Below are positions 16,271-24,404 of a DNA stretch of 24,404 bases, in pieces. Location: IMG/VR virus record IMGVR_UViG_3300025897_000087, positions 1 to 24,404 of that record. One strand, written 5' to 3'. Positions within the stretch are counted from its first letter, which is position 1. Each line of letters starts with the position of its first letter. A program made the translations under genes and the position numbers. The notes under the pieces were generated by a model. It was not told the DNA's origin, made no database searches, and worked only from the letters and a program-made list of their open reading frames with translations. Origin of the DNA: a virus.

Positions 16271-16284
<14 letters not shown>
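14581..16284 (+). CDS. gp20: Portal vertex protein gp20 with acidic Pro-Glu-rich tail
   Basis: The 567-residue protein matches T4 gp20 (524 residues), the dodecameric portal at the head vertex that starts head assembly and is the channel for packaging. Family stretches include RYRGVSMNPEVDMAIEEIVN, GRIYYHLMV, RLARAPERRIFYIDVGNLPR, LEDFWLPRREGGRGTEISTL and the VNRLEQEAQFSLGRSAEI motif with the following long helices. From residue 500 it continues with MEPEPEPEPEEEEPKPEPP and a Lys-rich stretch, ending in a short acidic helix. T4 gp20 is shorter, so this tail is probably extra. The start follows TTAGGAATATTC. The last 14 bases overlap the collagen-like gene. Confidence 0.95.
16081..16104 (+). 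repeat. Hexanucleotide repeat (GAACCA)x4 in the portal tail
   Basis: Four perfect tandem copies of GAACCA encode Glu-Pro pairs and are followed by a GAA run. Copy-number changes would alter the tail length by whole Glu-Pro units without shifting the frame. Confidence 0.85.
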
Positions 16285-17350
<1,066 letters not shown>

Positions 17351-17351
17351 T

Positions 17352-17359
17352 TATAAATA
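17352..17359 (+). promoter_or_regulatory. T4-type late promoter box TATAAATA
   Basis: An exact late box lies just after the collagen-like gene's stop. The predicted start near 17365 gives a leader of about 32 bases that contains GGAG at 17385 before the ATG at 17397. Confidence 0.8.
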
Positions 17360-17396
17360 AAAACATTAATCAATATCGTTTATCGGAGAAATTTAA

Positions 17397-19376
17397 ATGG
17401 CAATTATCACAGATCCTGATAATTTATTAGACGCTGGGGTCGACTCAGCGCAAAATATTTTTATCGACACTGCTTCAAGAACAATTAAAATAAGAAATAA
17501 TTCTGCTGCTCCATCTGGACCAGAATTAAATAATGATGGTGTAACACACCAAGCATTATACTCGTTCTTAAAAGAAGAATGGAAAAACGACACTAAGTCT
17601 AAAGACCTTATTGCCTATCCGTTTCCTCTAATCGCCATTACTCCCGAACAGTTCGAGTGGCGGTTTGGTTGGTCTCCTGCTGACGATTCGTCACGATCAC
17701 TGTTACGTACTGGTGGTTGGAGAGAATTTGATATTGACAACAGCACACAGTTAAGAGAATTCATTGGTACGATTTCTCTAGGCAATATTCAGGGTACTCC
17801 GACTCAGGGTGATGCTGCTACTGTTGTACAACACAAAGTATATTATGCGTTTTTTGATTCTGCTGATGGAACATCAAGCGCTGGTCCTTTCGATTACGAT
17901 TATGCTGGAGAAGTCAATCAAGCAGTTGAAACCTATCGAGATTTGAATGGTGATGGTACTCCCGACTTTGATCGTCGCGGCGATATTTTACGATTGTTTA
18001 CTCGTTCACAACCTTATACTGGACCAAACGCAGATCAACAGTCTAAAGCATGGACTTTTGATCAAACTGATACAACAGATATTGGTTTGGCGGCAGGCAC
18101 AACCCTTCCTTTTAATACTCAAAGATTCCCGTTGGTCGAAGGCGAAGACTTAAACGTAAAAGACAGAGATGGTGCTAGTATTACTGATGCTGTTATTGCT
18201 GCAGGGTTGGGCGCAGGACAAAAATATGCAAACGCTGGCGGTCCTACTATCGATTACCGTGCTGCTGATGTTGCATCAAGCACTTTAGGGTACTCAGAAG
18301 ATCTTCTGAGTGGTCCTTTCAATTTTGGTAATATTATTGACGCGACCTCTCCAACAGTTACGCAATTATCTAACTCTGAACTGTATAGTTGGGTTCAATA
18401 TAAATTGCGTCAAGATTCTGACATTGAATTTGCTGGTGGTACGGTTAAGAATGGTAAATTACAGGATGAATTATTGGCGTTTGTTGGACCTACTTTGACC
18501 ACAAAATTGGCGACTAACCTCGATCAATCTGGTTCTAAGCGTGGTACAGCGGTTACTAATATTCGTTCTGCTGATATTAACAACACGCAGTTACGAGATA
18601 CTGTTAATAATGCATTACAATCGTTTCCTTTCTCGGCGTCTGTTAAAGTCACTTTCTCAAATGATATACTTGCTGATAGTGATAACGCAAAAGCAACTGT
18701 ATTTTATGACTACACGCGAGAATATACAGGCACCAACATTATTATAGCAGACGCTGGTGCTGCTGCTGGTGACGCTACTAAAGATAGTTGTAACATTACA
18801 TTAACTGGATTTAGTACTACGCCGCTTCTTAGGGTTGGAACTCCAAACGGTCTCAATACTATTAGTAATCAAGCAGAGGACGCATATTTTAAAATAACTG
18901 GCGATGCTACTAATGCAGACAATAATGTTATTTTCGGTGTTACTTCGATATTCGATTCTGTTAGTTTTGCTGCGATTACTTTAGACGACACTCCCACTAT
19001 TGTAAACGTTCCTGGAGGAATTTCAGGAGGGACTATCAGAACACACCCAATTAATAGTCCTGCTTCGTTAAAAGTTGACTCAGCAGGTACTGCTGTTGAA
19101 AATACAGGCGGCGTTGTTTCGTTACTTGCAACTCCTCCGTTATATAACGGACCAGAAAACACTGTTAATTCCTTAGATGAACTTGTATTTTCATACTCTT
19201 ACGATAATAACTCTCAAAAAGATCGCGTAGCGAGTACTGATGTTGCAATTAATGTTCGCGCGATAGGGTTAAATTCTGGTCAGTGGGTACAACAAACCGC
19301 GAGTATCACACGTGTTAACGAAATTCCGGTGTCAGTAATTTCTGCTGTTGAAAGAAACTACAATAATCCAACGTAA
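17397..19376 (+). CDS. Large virion structural protein (marine T4-like type)
   Basis: The protein has 659 residues. The N-terminal third (IFIDTASRTIKI, GVTHQALYSFLKEEWK, YPFPLIAITPEQFEWRFGW, SLLRTGGWREFD) is a pattern I know from large structural proteins of marine T4-like phages. Those are annotated only as virion structural. The middle and C-terminal parts are Ser/Thr/Asp-rich and beta-type. The last residues are VERNYNNPT, with the RNYxNP motif shared with the protein at 19698. No enzyme motif, signal peptide or membrane helix is visible. It has a late promoter and GGAG ribosome site of its own, and another late box directly follows it. The precise place in the virion cannot be read from the sequence. 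Confidence 0.82.
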   Translation: MAIITDPDNLLDAGVDSAQNIFIDTASRTIKIRNNSAAPSGPELNNDGVTHQALYSFLKEEWKNDTKSKDLIAYPFPLIAITPEQFEWRFGWSPADDSSRSLLRTGGWREFDIDNSTQLREFIGTISLGNIQGTPTQGDAATVVQHKVYYAFFDSADGTSSAGPFDYDYAGEVNQAVETYRDLNGDGTPDFDRRGDILRLFTRSQPYTGPNADQQSKAWTFDQTDTTDIGLAAGTTLPFNTQRFPLVEGEDLNVKDRDGASITDAVIAAGLGAGQKYANAGGPTIDYRAADVASSTLGYSEDLLSGPFNFGNIIDATSPTVTQLSNSELYSWVQYKLRQDSDIEFAGGTVKNGKLQDELLAFVGPTLTTKLATNLDQSGSKRGTAVTNIRSADINNTQLRDTVNNALQSFPFSASVKVTFSNDILADSDNAKATVFYDYTREYTGTNIIIADAGAAAGDATKDSCNITLTGFSTTPLLRVGTPNGLNTISNQAEDAYFKITGDATNADNNVIFGVTSIFDSVSFAAITLDDTPTIVNVPGGISGGTIRTHPINSPASLKVDSAGTAVENTGGVVSLLATPPLYNGPENTVNSLDELVFSYSYDNNSQKDRVASTDVAINVRAIGLNSGQWVQQTASITRVNEIPVSVISAVERNYNNPT

Positions 19377-19384
19377 TATAAATA
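19377..19384 (+). promoter_or_regulatory. T4-type late promoter box TATAAATA
   Basis: An exact late box starts directly after the preceding stop codon. The predicted start is near 19390, three bases ahead of the GC-rich hairpin at 19393, with a leader of about 41 bases to the ATG at 19431. Confidence 0.78.
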
Positions 19385-19392
19385 TGTTATAT

Positions 19393-19409
19393 GGGGGCAT
19401 TACGCCCCC
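19393..19409 (+). other. GC-rich hairpin in the leader of the 88-residue gene
   Basis: GGGGGC pairs with GCCCCC around the loop ATTAC. No run of T follows (ATTGATTTCCGG), so it is a poor intrinsic terminator. It may instead form the 5' end structure of the late transcript or mark the 3' end of read-through RNA. Confidence 0.65.
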
Positions 19410-19430
19410 CATTGATTTCCGGAGAATATT

Positions 19431-19697
19431 ATGAAAATTACACTCGCTCAGGCATCTGAGATTTTAAGTCGTTCTGAAGATGAAGTTTTATTCATCGCAA
19501 ACAGTGAGGGGCGACTACCTATCACATTGGTATCCGACCAAGAACTCACATATAATAAAGACGGCACTATATCATTTAATGATGATGTAGAGCATACCAC
19601 GCCCGAATGGATTTTCGAATTAGAAGATGTATTGGCGTTTAAAAAAGACATGGACGAAGGTCTCGTTGGGACCGTCGAAAAACTATTAGAGAGTTAA
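19431..19697 (+). CDS. Small acidic protein with a helix-turn-helix-like N-terminus
   Basis: The 88-residue protein has about 20 Asp/Glu against 7 Lys/Arg. The first 30 residues (LAQASEILSRSEDEVLFIAN, then SEGRLPI) resemble the winged-helix pattern of excisionase/MerR-type proteins. The later WIFELEDVLAFKKDM fits the closing strand and helix of that fold. The strongly negative charge argues against ordinary DNA binding, so a protein-binding role is as likely. GGAG lies six bases before the ATG, after a late promoter and hairpin. The stop is directly followed by the ATG of the next gene, so the two are probably coupled. It could be a chaperone or assembly factor for the large protein downstream, but that is a guess. 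Confidence 0.75.
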   Translation: MKITLAQASEILSRSEDEVLFIANSEGRLPITLVSDQELTYNKDGTISFNDDVEHTTPEWIFELEDVLAFKKDMDEGLVGTVEKLLES

Positions 19698-21761
19698 ATG
19701 ACCGTAGTCGTATTTGACACAAGAAACACCATCGACGCCGCCGATGCATTGACCAACTGGAACTTTTCAGTTAACAACAACGCACGTGATCTTTTTACGG
19801 CTGATCCCGATCCAATCGAAGCAACTGGGCACATTGGTATCGCGGTATCAACAGCAACCGAAGAAGGGTACTTCAACGGTACTATACCTAACAGTGGAGA
19901 TTTATCGAATACGCTTCTTTATATCTGGGGGCTTTCACAGGGCATTATGGACACCGAAGTAAACGGTGGTGTTCAAATTGTTTTAGGTGATGGTACTAAC
20001 CGAAGAGGATATCACGTTGGTGGCTCAAATGTGTCTAGTTTTCGACATCCTACAGATAACCCAAATTATGAGTGTCACGTATTAGACACGTCTAATCTTC
20101 CTACTGCAATAACTAACTTTCAGGGAGCGGGTGCACCAACACTTACCACAATTACTGAAGTAGGGCTTGCATTCAAAACGCTACAGGACGCAAAAGGTGG
20201 TACTGAAAACTGCTTTATCGATATCATGCGTTTCGGTACAGATGGCATAGAACTTACATCACAGACACTTGGTCAAATAATACGATTTGACAGTGTGGCG
20301 GCATACGACAGGAGCGGGCTTACAGGCAGGGCCAACGGCGCTATAAGAGAAATTGGTGACGGCGTTTTTTCTGCTCAAGCGAAAATAACGTTTGGCACTC
20401 TAGGCGATACTGTTGGTAGAAATTGTGATTTCTTGACAAAAAACGAAACGTTTTTGTGGGAATCAAGAGGGTTGTCTACGGATACTCGTTATGGTTTCGA
20501 AGTAAGAAAACGCGGCGGGGTCGGCGGAACTCCCGGCCGAGCCTCGTTTATTGCGGGTAATCGTGTGAGTCAAGGTGTTGGCAATCAGGGCACTACATTT
20601 ATTGCCAACTCAGCGTCTAATGCAAAGGCAAACTTTATTGCATCACAAATCAACCTCGACTCTGTTGGTATATACGGCTGTGTGTTTAGAGATTGGGAAG
20701 AATTTGTATTTCGAGGCGATGATAGTGCCGCAGTCGATACGGAAATATTTCAAACAGATTTTATTCAATGCGGCAATGTTGATTTAGGTCGTATTGAAGC
20801 ACGTAATTGTGGTTTCTTTTCTACTAAGGCTACGGGAACTACAACAGCCGCGGCAACATTTAACGACACAACTAATATGAGTGGTTTGTTCTTTTCTTCG
20901 GGAGGGGCAGGGCACGGGATTAACATCGACTCTGCTACTGCGAACCAAGAATTTACGTTTAGTAATTTCACATATAGTGGTTATGCGGCAACAACAGGAA
21001 ACACAGGAAACGAAGCATTAATTAATCTTTCAGGCGAACCTATTACAGTTCTCGTATCCGGTGGCGATGCTCCTACAGTCGATTCTGATGGTGTGCGTGG
21101 TCAAGTCACAGTTGTTAACAACATTACGACTACTATTTCCAGCGTTCTAGGCAATAGCGAAATCAAAGTGTTACCAACTGCTGGGTCACCATACTCAGGC
21201 AACACTCTTTCAGATTTCGCAAGTCCAATTGCTACTGAAACTGTTAGTGCAGACACAAACAGTGGTGACGGTGGTTCTAATTACATTGGTTACTCCAACA
21301 ACGGTGGTTTTGTTCAAATTGATGCCAACGGAACAAATGTTTTTAGTAATTTTCCCGGCGTACTTCAAGACACAAATTCAACAAATCCAAGAGCGTTAGC
21401 GGCAGGAGACACTGTGCGTGTTCTTATCAGAAACGATGCCGACAACCCATCATTACAATTATTTGATACGTTTGTGGTATCGGGTACACCAAGTGCATCA
21501 ACTATATTGACAACGACTTCATTTAGTGGATTTACCTCAGCATTTGGCACAACATTAAATAGTGCGAACAGTAAAACAGTCACCGTCGAAAAGGTTGATG
21601 CAAGATATCAATTCAGTGTTGCGAATGGAACGCAAATAGACTTCTTAACATATCGAATCGGTAGTGATTCTATTTTAACAACTGGACAGACAATTACTAG
21701 TGCTAACAGTTCGTTTCCTCTCTCACAAGTCGGTGACAGAAACTATAAGAACCCAGCATAA
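19698..21761 (+). CDS. Large virion structural protein with probable beta-helix region
   Basis: The 687-residue protein has an N-terminal beta-rich domain (residues 1-180: LLYIWGLSQG, GVQIVLGDGTNRRGYHVGGS). Residues about 225-460 contain repeated short turns with aromatic and Asn/Cys steps (NCDFLTKNETFLW, YGCVFRDWEEFVFRG, FQTDFIQCGNVDL, ARNCGFFST), as in right-handed beta-helix phage proteins. The C-terminal domain ends DRNYKNPA, sharing RNYxNP with the gene at 17397. The ATG directly abuts the stop of the 88-residue gene. No polysaccharide-lyase or hydrolase active site can be assigned by eye. It is likely a fibre, spike or head-surface protein. The fold is inference from composition. Confidence 0.78.
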   Translation: MTVVVFDTRNTIDAADALTNWNFSVNNNARDLFTADPDPIEATGHIGIAVSTATEEGYFNGTIPNSGDLSNTLLYIWGLSQGIMDTEVNGGVQIVLGDGTNRRGYHVGGSNVSSFRHPTDNPNYECHVLDTSNLPTAITNFQGAGAPTLTTITEVGLAFKTLQDAKGGTENCFIDIMRFGTDGIELTSQTLGQIIRFDSVAAYDRSGLTGRANGAIREIGDGVFSAQAKITFGTLGDTVGRNCDFLTKNETFLWESRGLSTDTRYGFEVRKRGGVGGTPGRASFIAGNRVSQGVGNQGTTFIANSASNAKANFIASQINLDSVGIYGCVFRDWEEFVFRGDDSAAVDTEIFQTDFIQCGNVDLGRIEARNCGFFSTKATGTTTAAATFNDTTNMSGLFFSSGGAGHGINIDSATANQEFTFSNFTYSGYAATTGNTGNEALINLSGEPITVLVSGGDAPTVDSDGVRGQVTVVNNITTTISSVLGNSEIKVLPTAGSPYSGNTLSDFASPIATETVSADTNSGDGGSNYIGYSNNGGFVQIDANGTNVFSNFPGVLQDTNSTNPRALAAGDTVRVLIRNDADNPSLQLFDTFVVSGTPSASTILTTTSFSGFTSAFGTTLNSANSKTVTVEKVDARYQFSVANGTQIDFLTYRIGSDSILTTGQTITSANSSFPLSQVGDRNYKNPA

Positions 21762-21767
21762 AAACCA

Positions 21768-21775
21768 TATAAATA
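21768..21775 (+). promoter_or_regulatory. T4-type late promoter box TATAAATA
   Basis: An exact late box lies seven bases after the previous stop. The predicted start near 21781 gives a leader of about 29 bases that contains CAGGAT before the ATG at 21810. Confidence 0.8.
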
Positions 21776-21809
21776 GAACTATTAACAAAGAATTTAACAG
21801 GATCTAAAA

Positions 21810-24311
21810 ATGTCAGGCGAAAAGAAATTTACTAGGATACCACCGGAGAGTACTGGCGACCGTGTGTACATGGTACATACTGCCGAGATTGGGTTCAAGG
21901 ACTTCAACGTTGTTCCTGCGGGTTCTACTGATCATGTATGGAAAACAGGAGAATTGTACGACATCTCTGGTTTCGGAGGTAATGGCAAGGTTCATGTCCA
22001 TGGAGATTATGTCAATGGCGAAACAGGTCTTCTGGCGGTTCACTATAACAAAACTGCCAAGTTTGAAAATTTAGTTCCTGCTGTTGATGCTGTCATATCA
22101 TACAAAGGGACAGCTATTGCAATAGTAACTTCTGCTTATGATGTATACGTTCCTACTCAAAACATTATGGGGTTTGATAACCCAGAATTTGGTCTTGATA
22201 TTGACCGCTTCGGCTCTGCTCAAATTACTTTTGGTGAAGGTGCTCCAGAGATTAATGGTTTTGGTGCGTTACGTATCGCAAACTCAAGGGTAATCGCACA
22301 GTATAACTTTTCGCAAAGTGCTTTGCCTGACCAATTTGCTAATACTCAAGTTGGAACGGGGTCTGCTACGTATGAAGCAGATAGACGTTGGGTTAAACTC
22401 AGTGTTGCAGGTGATGCCTCTGGCGGAGCAGACAACGATTTAACAACAAACACTTCTCACTTATATCACCCAGTAACCTATGGATCAACAAACCTTCTTG
22501 TAATGGGCACACGGTTGCCTGATGCTGGTGTTGCGGGTCTTGTTAGGAACTGGGGTTCATTTGATGCAACAGACGGATTTATGTTTCGTTTGGTCGGAAC
22601 ATCACTAGGGGTTGTTCATCGACACACTTTCAATGCAAATTATGTTAGTGCCAATAAAACAGAAAACTTTATTGCTCAGGCAGATTGGAATAGAGACACG
22701 CTTCTGGGTACAGGCGGAACCACAAACAAATCAGGTGTTACATTAGATGTAACCAAAGCAAACGCATACTGGATCGACTTTCAACAGTTGGGCGGGGGTA
22801 CGATTCGCTGGGGTATTTTTGCTGGTGGTGAACGAATTATTTGTCACGAAATGGACATGGGTAATGGTGGTCCTGCTGGCACTTGGGTTACTAATGCGGT
22901 AGCAAATAGTGCAAGACCTATCTGTTGGGCAATGAAACGCATTGACATTACACAAGATCCAGGTGGTCCAGAAAGATCTTTTTATTCTTTGGGTGCTACG
23001 GTATGGACGGATGCAGATGTAGAACCAATTCAAGAATACGGAAAACCAGGAAATTTTGACGCAGTGTTTGCAATTGATGAAAACACCACGCAAAGAGGTG
23101 TTCCTTTTACTCAAGGGGCATACTATCTAACTTCTTTAAAACCATCTGTTAGTTATCCTAACGGACAAGACAATCATACCATATACACTCCTAAAAAATT
23201 GGATGTCAATTGTTTCAATCAAGATGGATCACGCCCAGACGGGGAAATTAGAGTATTCTTACAGTGTATACTGCGTGGTGAAAACTTCAATACACCATCG
23301 TATAGTACATTGGAATACGATGGGCAGAATGCGTCTTCATCTGTTACTGGTGGTGTTCGATCTATATACAATCAAAAAGGAAATCACGTAGGACACGGTC
23401 CTGAGATTTTCAGAGTGCCCATAAGTCAAGGTGTTGGTCAGTTGGACATGGGCGATATCTTTGACAATATTCAATACGGTGCTGTTCGACCTAATGCTGA
23501 AGCATTTGTTGCTTTTAGATCACAACCGCTTGCGAATATCAATGCACAAGATGATCACAATGCCGTGGGTTCATTAGTAGGTTCTACTTTCGGTGCTGGT
23601 AAAGTAAGTATTCAAGTTGGCACTAATCCACTTAATGGCGGCAACGTTCACTTCTTCGAGGATCGTGCGCCCATTACTATTACAGGAGTTTCAGGACTAA
23701 CTACTGGACCAGAAACATTAACAGGCACGTATTATCTTTCGTTCATCGACGGTAACGAAGCATTCTTGTATGATAGTGCCGCAGGTGGTTTGACGACACT
23801 AGAAGACGATAGAGATTGTCGTGTGATTAACTTTACACCATCAACTGTTCCTCTTGGCATTTCTGAAGATGATTCGTGTTCAGTTGCTGGTATAGGTAGT
23901 GCATATGTATTAGACTATGATTCTGATGCCGGTAACATATATCTACACGGAAGAACTGTTGCGGCGCTCGATGATACTGTTGCGGGTGGAACGGCATTCA
24001 CCGTAGCATCTGCGACGAATACCAGTCTGCTTGCTACCACGTTAATAGCAATCAACAAAACCGGTTTTAGTAATTATCCCAAAGACTACAAGACAACATT
24101 AGGCGCAGTTAATTCTTCTGGGTGGTCGCAACCAACACTTGATGTTGCATCTATCGGAAACATTAGGGGTCTTGCGCCGAAATCACCTGTTTGGACATTC
24201 ATGTATAATCCTATTGGTGGCGACGATCTTGGGTTACAACCTGGTGGAGCATCTGGTCCAGAAAGAACCTTCGTTACATTCAATCTCACTTGGAAAGAAT
24301 TAAGTCAGTAA
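21810..24311 (+). CDS. Large virion structural protein with a widespread phage particle domain
   Basis: The protein has 833 residues. Residues about 125-395 match a domain I recognise from structural proteins of many large phages. Its parts here are DIDRFGSAQITFG, an RRWVKLSV strand, YHPVTYGSTNLLVMGTRLPD, GSFDATDGFMFR and AYWIDFQQLGGGTIRWGIFA, followed by IICHEMDMGNG. The rest is beta-rich. Segments PITITGVSGLTTG and YYLSFIDGNEAFLYDS suggest further small Ig-like domains near residues 625-670. No catalytic motif or membrane helix is visible. The stop overlaps the next ATG (TAATG). A tail or baseplate surface role is likely but not shown. Confidence 0.82.
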   Translation: MSGEKKFTRIPPESTGDRVYMVHTAEIGFKDFNVVPAGSTDHVWKTGELYDISGFGGNGKVHVHGDYVNGETGLLAVHYNKTAKFENLVPAVDAVISYKGTAIAIVTSAYDVYVPTQNIMGFDNPEFGLDIDRFGSAQITFGEGAPEINGFGALRIANSRVIAQYNFSQSALPDQFANTQVGTGSATYEADRRWVKLSVAGDASGGADNDLTTNTSHLYHPVTYGSTNLLVMGTRLPDAGVAGLVRNWGSFDATDGFMFRLVGTSLGVVHRHTFNANYVSANKTENFIAQADWNRDTLLGTGGTTNKSGVTLDVTKANAYWIDFQQLGGGTIRWGIFAGGERIICHEMDMGNGGPAGTWVTNAVANSARPICWAMKRIDITQDPGGPERSFYSLGATVWTDADVEPIQEYGKPGNFDAVFAIDENTTQRGVPFTQGAYYLTSLKPSVSYPNGQDNHTIYTPKKLDVNCFNQDGSRPDGEIRVFLQCILRGENFNTPSYSTLEYDGQNASSSVTGGVRSIYNQKGNHVGHGPEIFRVPISQGVGQLDMGDIFDNIQYGAVRPNAEAFVAFRSQPLANINAQDDHNAVGSLVGSTFGAGKVSIQVGTNPLNGGNVHFFEDRAPITITGVSGLTTGPETLTGTYYLSFIDGNEAFLYDSAAGGLTTLEDDRDCRVINFTPSTVPLGISEDDSCSVAGIGSAYVLDYDSDAGNIYLHGRTVAALDDTVAGGTAFTVASATNTSLLATTLIAINKTGFSNYPKDYKTTLGAVNSSGWSQPTLDVASIGNIRGLAPKSPVWTFMYNPIGGDDLGLQPGGASGPERTFVTFNLTWKELSQ

Positions 24312-24404
24312 TGCCTAGTTTAATATTCAACTATGGTTCTTGGTGGAACTGGGAGACTGCCGCAGCAGGTGGTTATCCTAATCAAAAAGTTGCGTTTGAT
24401 GGAC
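24311..24404 (+). CDS. Start of a further structural gene, 3' end outside the window
   Basis: The ATG overlaps the stop of the preceding gene as TAATG, and the frame stays open to the window end. The 31 readable residues begin MPSLIFNYGSWWNWETAAAG. They are aromatic and Gly-rich and carry no recognisable motif. The overlap and the run of four tightly coupled structural genes before it make it probable that this is a real gene, most likely another particle protein. Confidence 0.65.
   Translation, partial: MPSLIFNYGSWWNWETAAAGGYPNQKVAFDG

Noticed and set aside
18399-18406. TATAAATT, a near late-promoter box
   Set aside because: It is inside the 659-residue structural gene with no downstream gene start.

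Overview
This window is a stretch of a tailed, contractile-tail (T4-like) double-stranded DNA phage genome. It carries neck, tail-completion, terminase, sheath, tube and portal genes in the T4 order 13-14-15-(two extra genes)-16-17-18-19-20. All genes lie on the + strand with almost no space between them. The DNA is AT-rich by eye. Several large structural proteins are of a type I associate with marine T4-like phages (of cyanobacteria, SAR11 and similar hosts). The host cannot be named from the sequence. I see no tRNA, rRNA, CRISPR array, insertion sequence, integrase or homing endonuclease, and no gene-free stretch longer than 70 bases.

Layout. (1) 1-3618: the 3' part of a fibre-like gene, a virion-type subtilisin-like (S8) protease with an intact catalytic triad, and a 61-residue very basic protein. 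These sit upstream of gp13, where T4 keeps its fibritin. (2) 3621-6908: neck proteins gp13 and gp14 and the tail-completion protein gp15. gp15 is about twice the T4 length because of a C-terminal chain of Ig-like domains. (3) 6917-10233: a 911-residue protein with a conserved N-terminal domain and five alternating Calx-beta/Ig-like repeats, then a 193-residue unknown. (4) 10233-12213: small and large terminase. (5) 12276-16284: sheath, tube and portal. (6) 16271 to the end: an island of fibre or decoration-type genes where T4 has its prohead genes 67, 68 and 21. It holds a collagen-like fibre, three large structural proteins, an 88-residue acidic protein and the start of another gene.

Regulation. 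Five exact copies of the T4 late promoter box TATAAATA lie at gene starts (3416, 12205, 17352, 19377, 21768), with a one-mismatch copy at 14533. I found no exact copy inside a gene. This implies a gp55-type late sigma system elsewhere in the genome. An intrinsic terminator between tube and portal overlaps the 14533 box. Many neighbouring genes share TAATG stop/start junctions, which suggests translational coupling.

How the genes work together. gp16 and gp17 package DNA through the gp20 portal. gp13 and gp14 close the head. gp15 caps the gp18 sheath and gp19 tube. The S8 protein, collagen-like fibre, Ig-domain proteins and large beta-rich proteins are probably particle-surface parts that face the host or the environment. 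The most unusual features are the Ig-like module shared between gp15 and the next gene, the collagen fibre that overlaps the portal gene, and the promoter embedded in a terminator.
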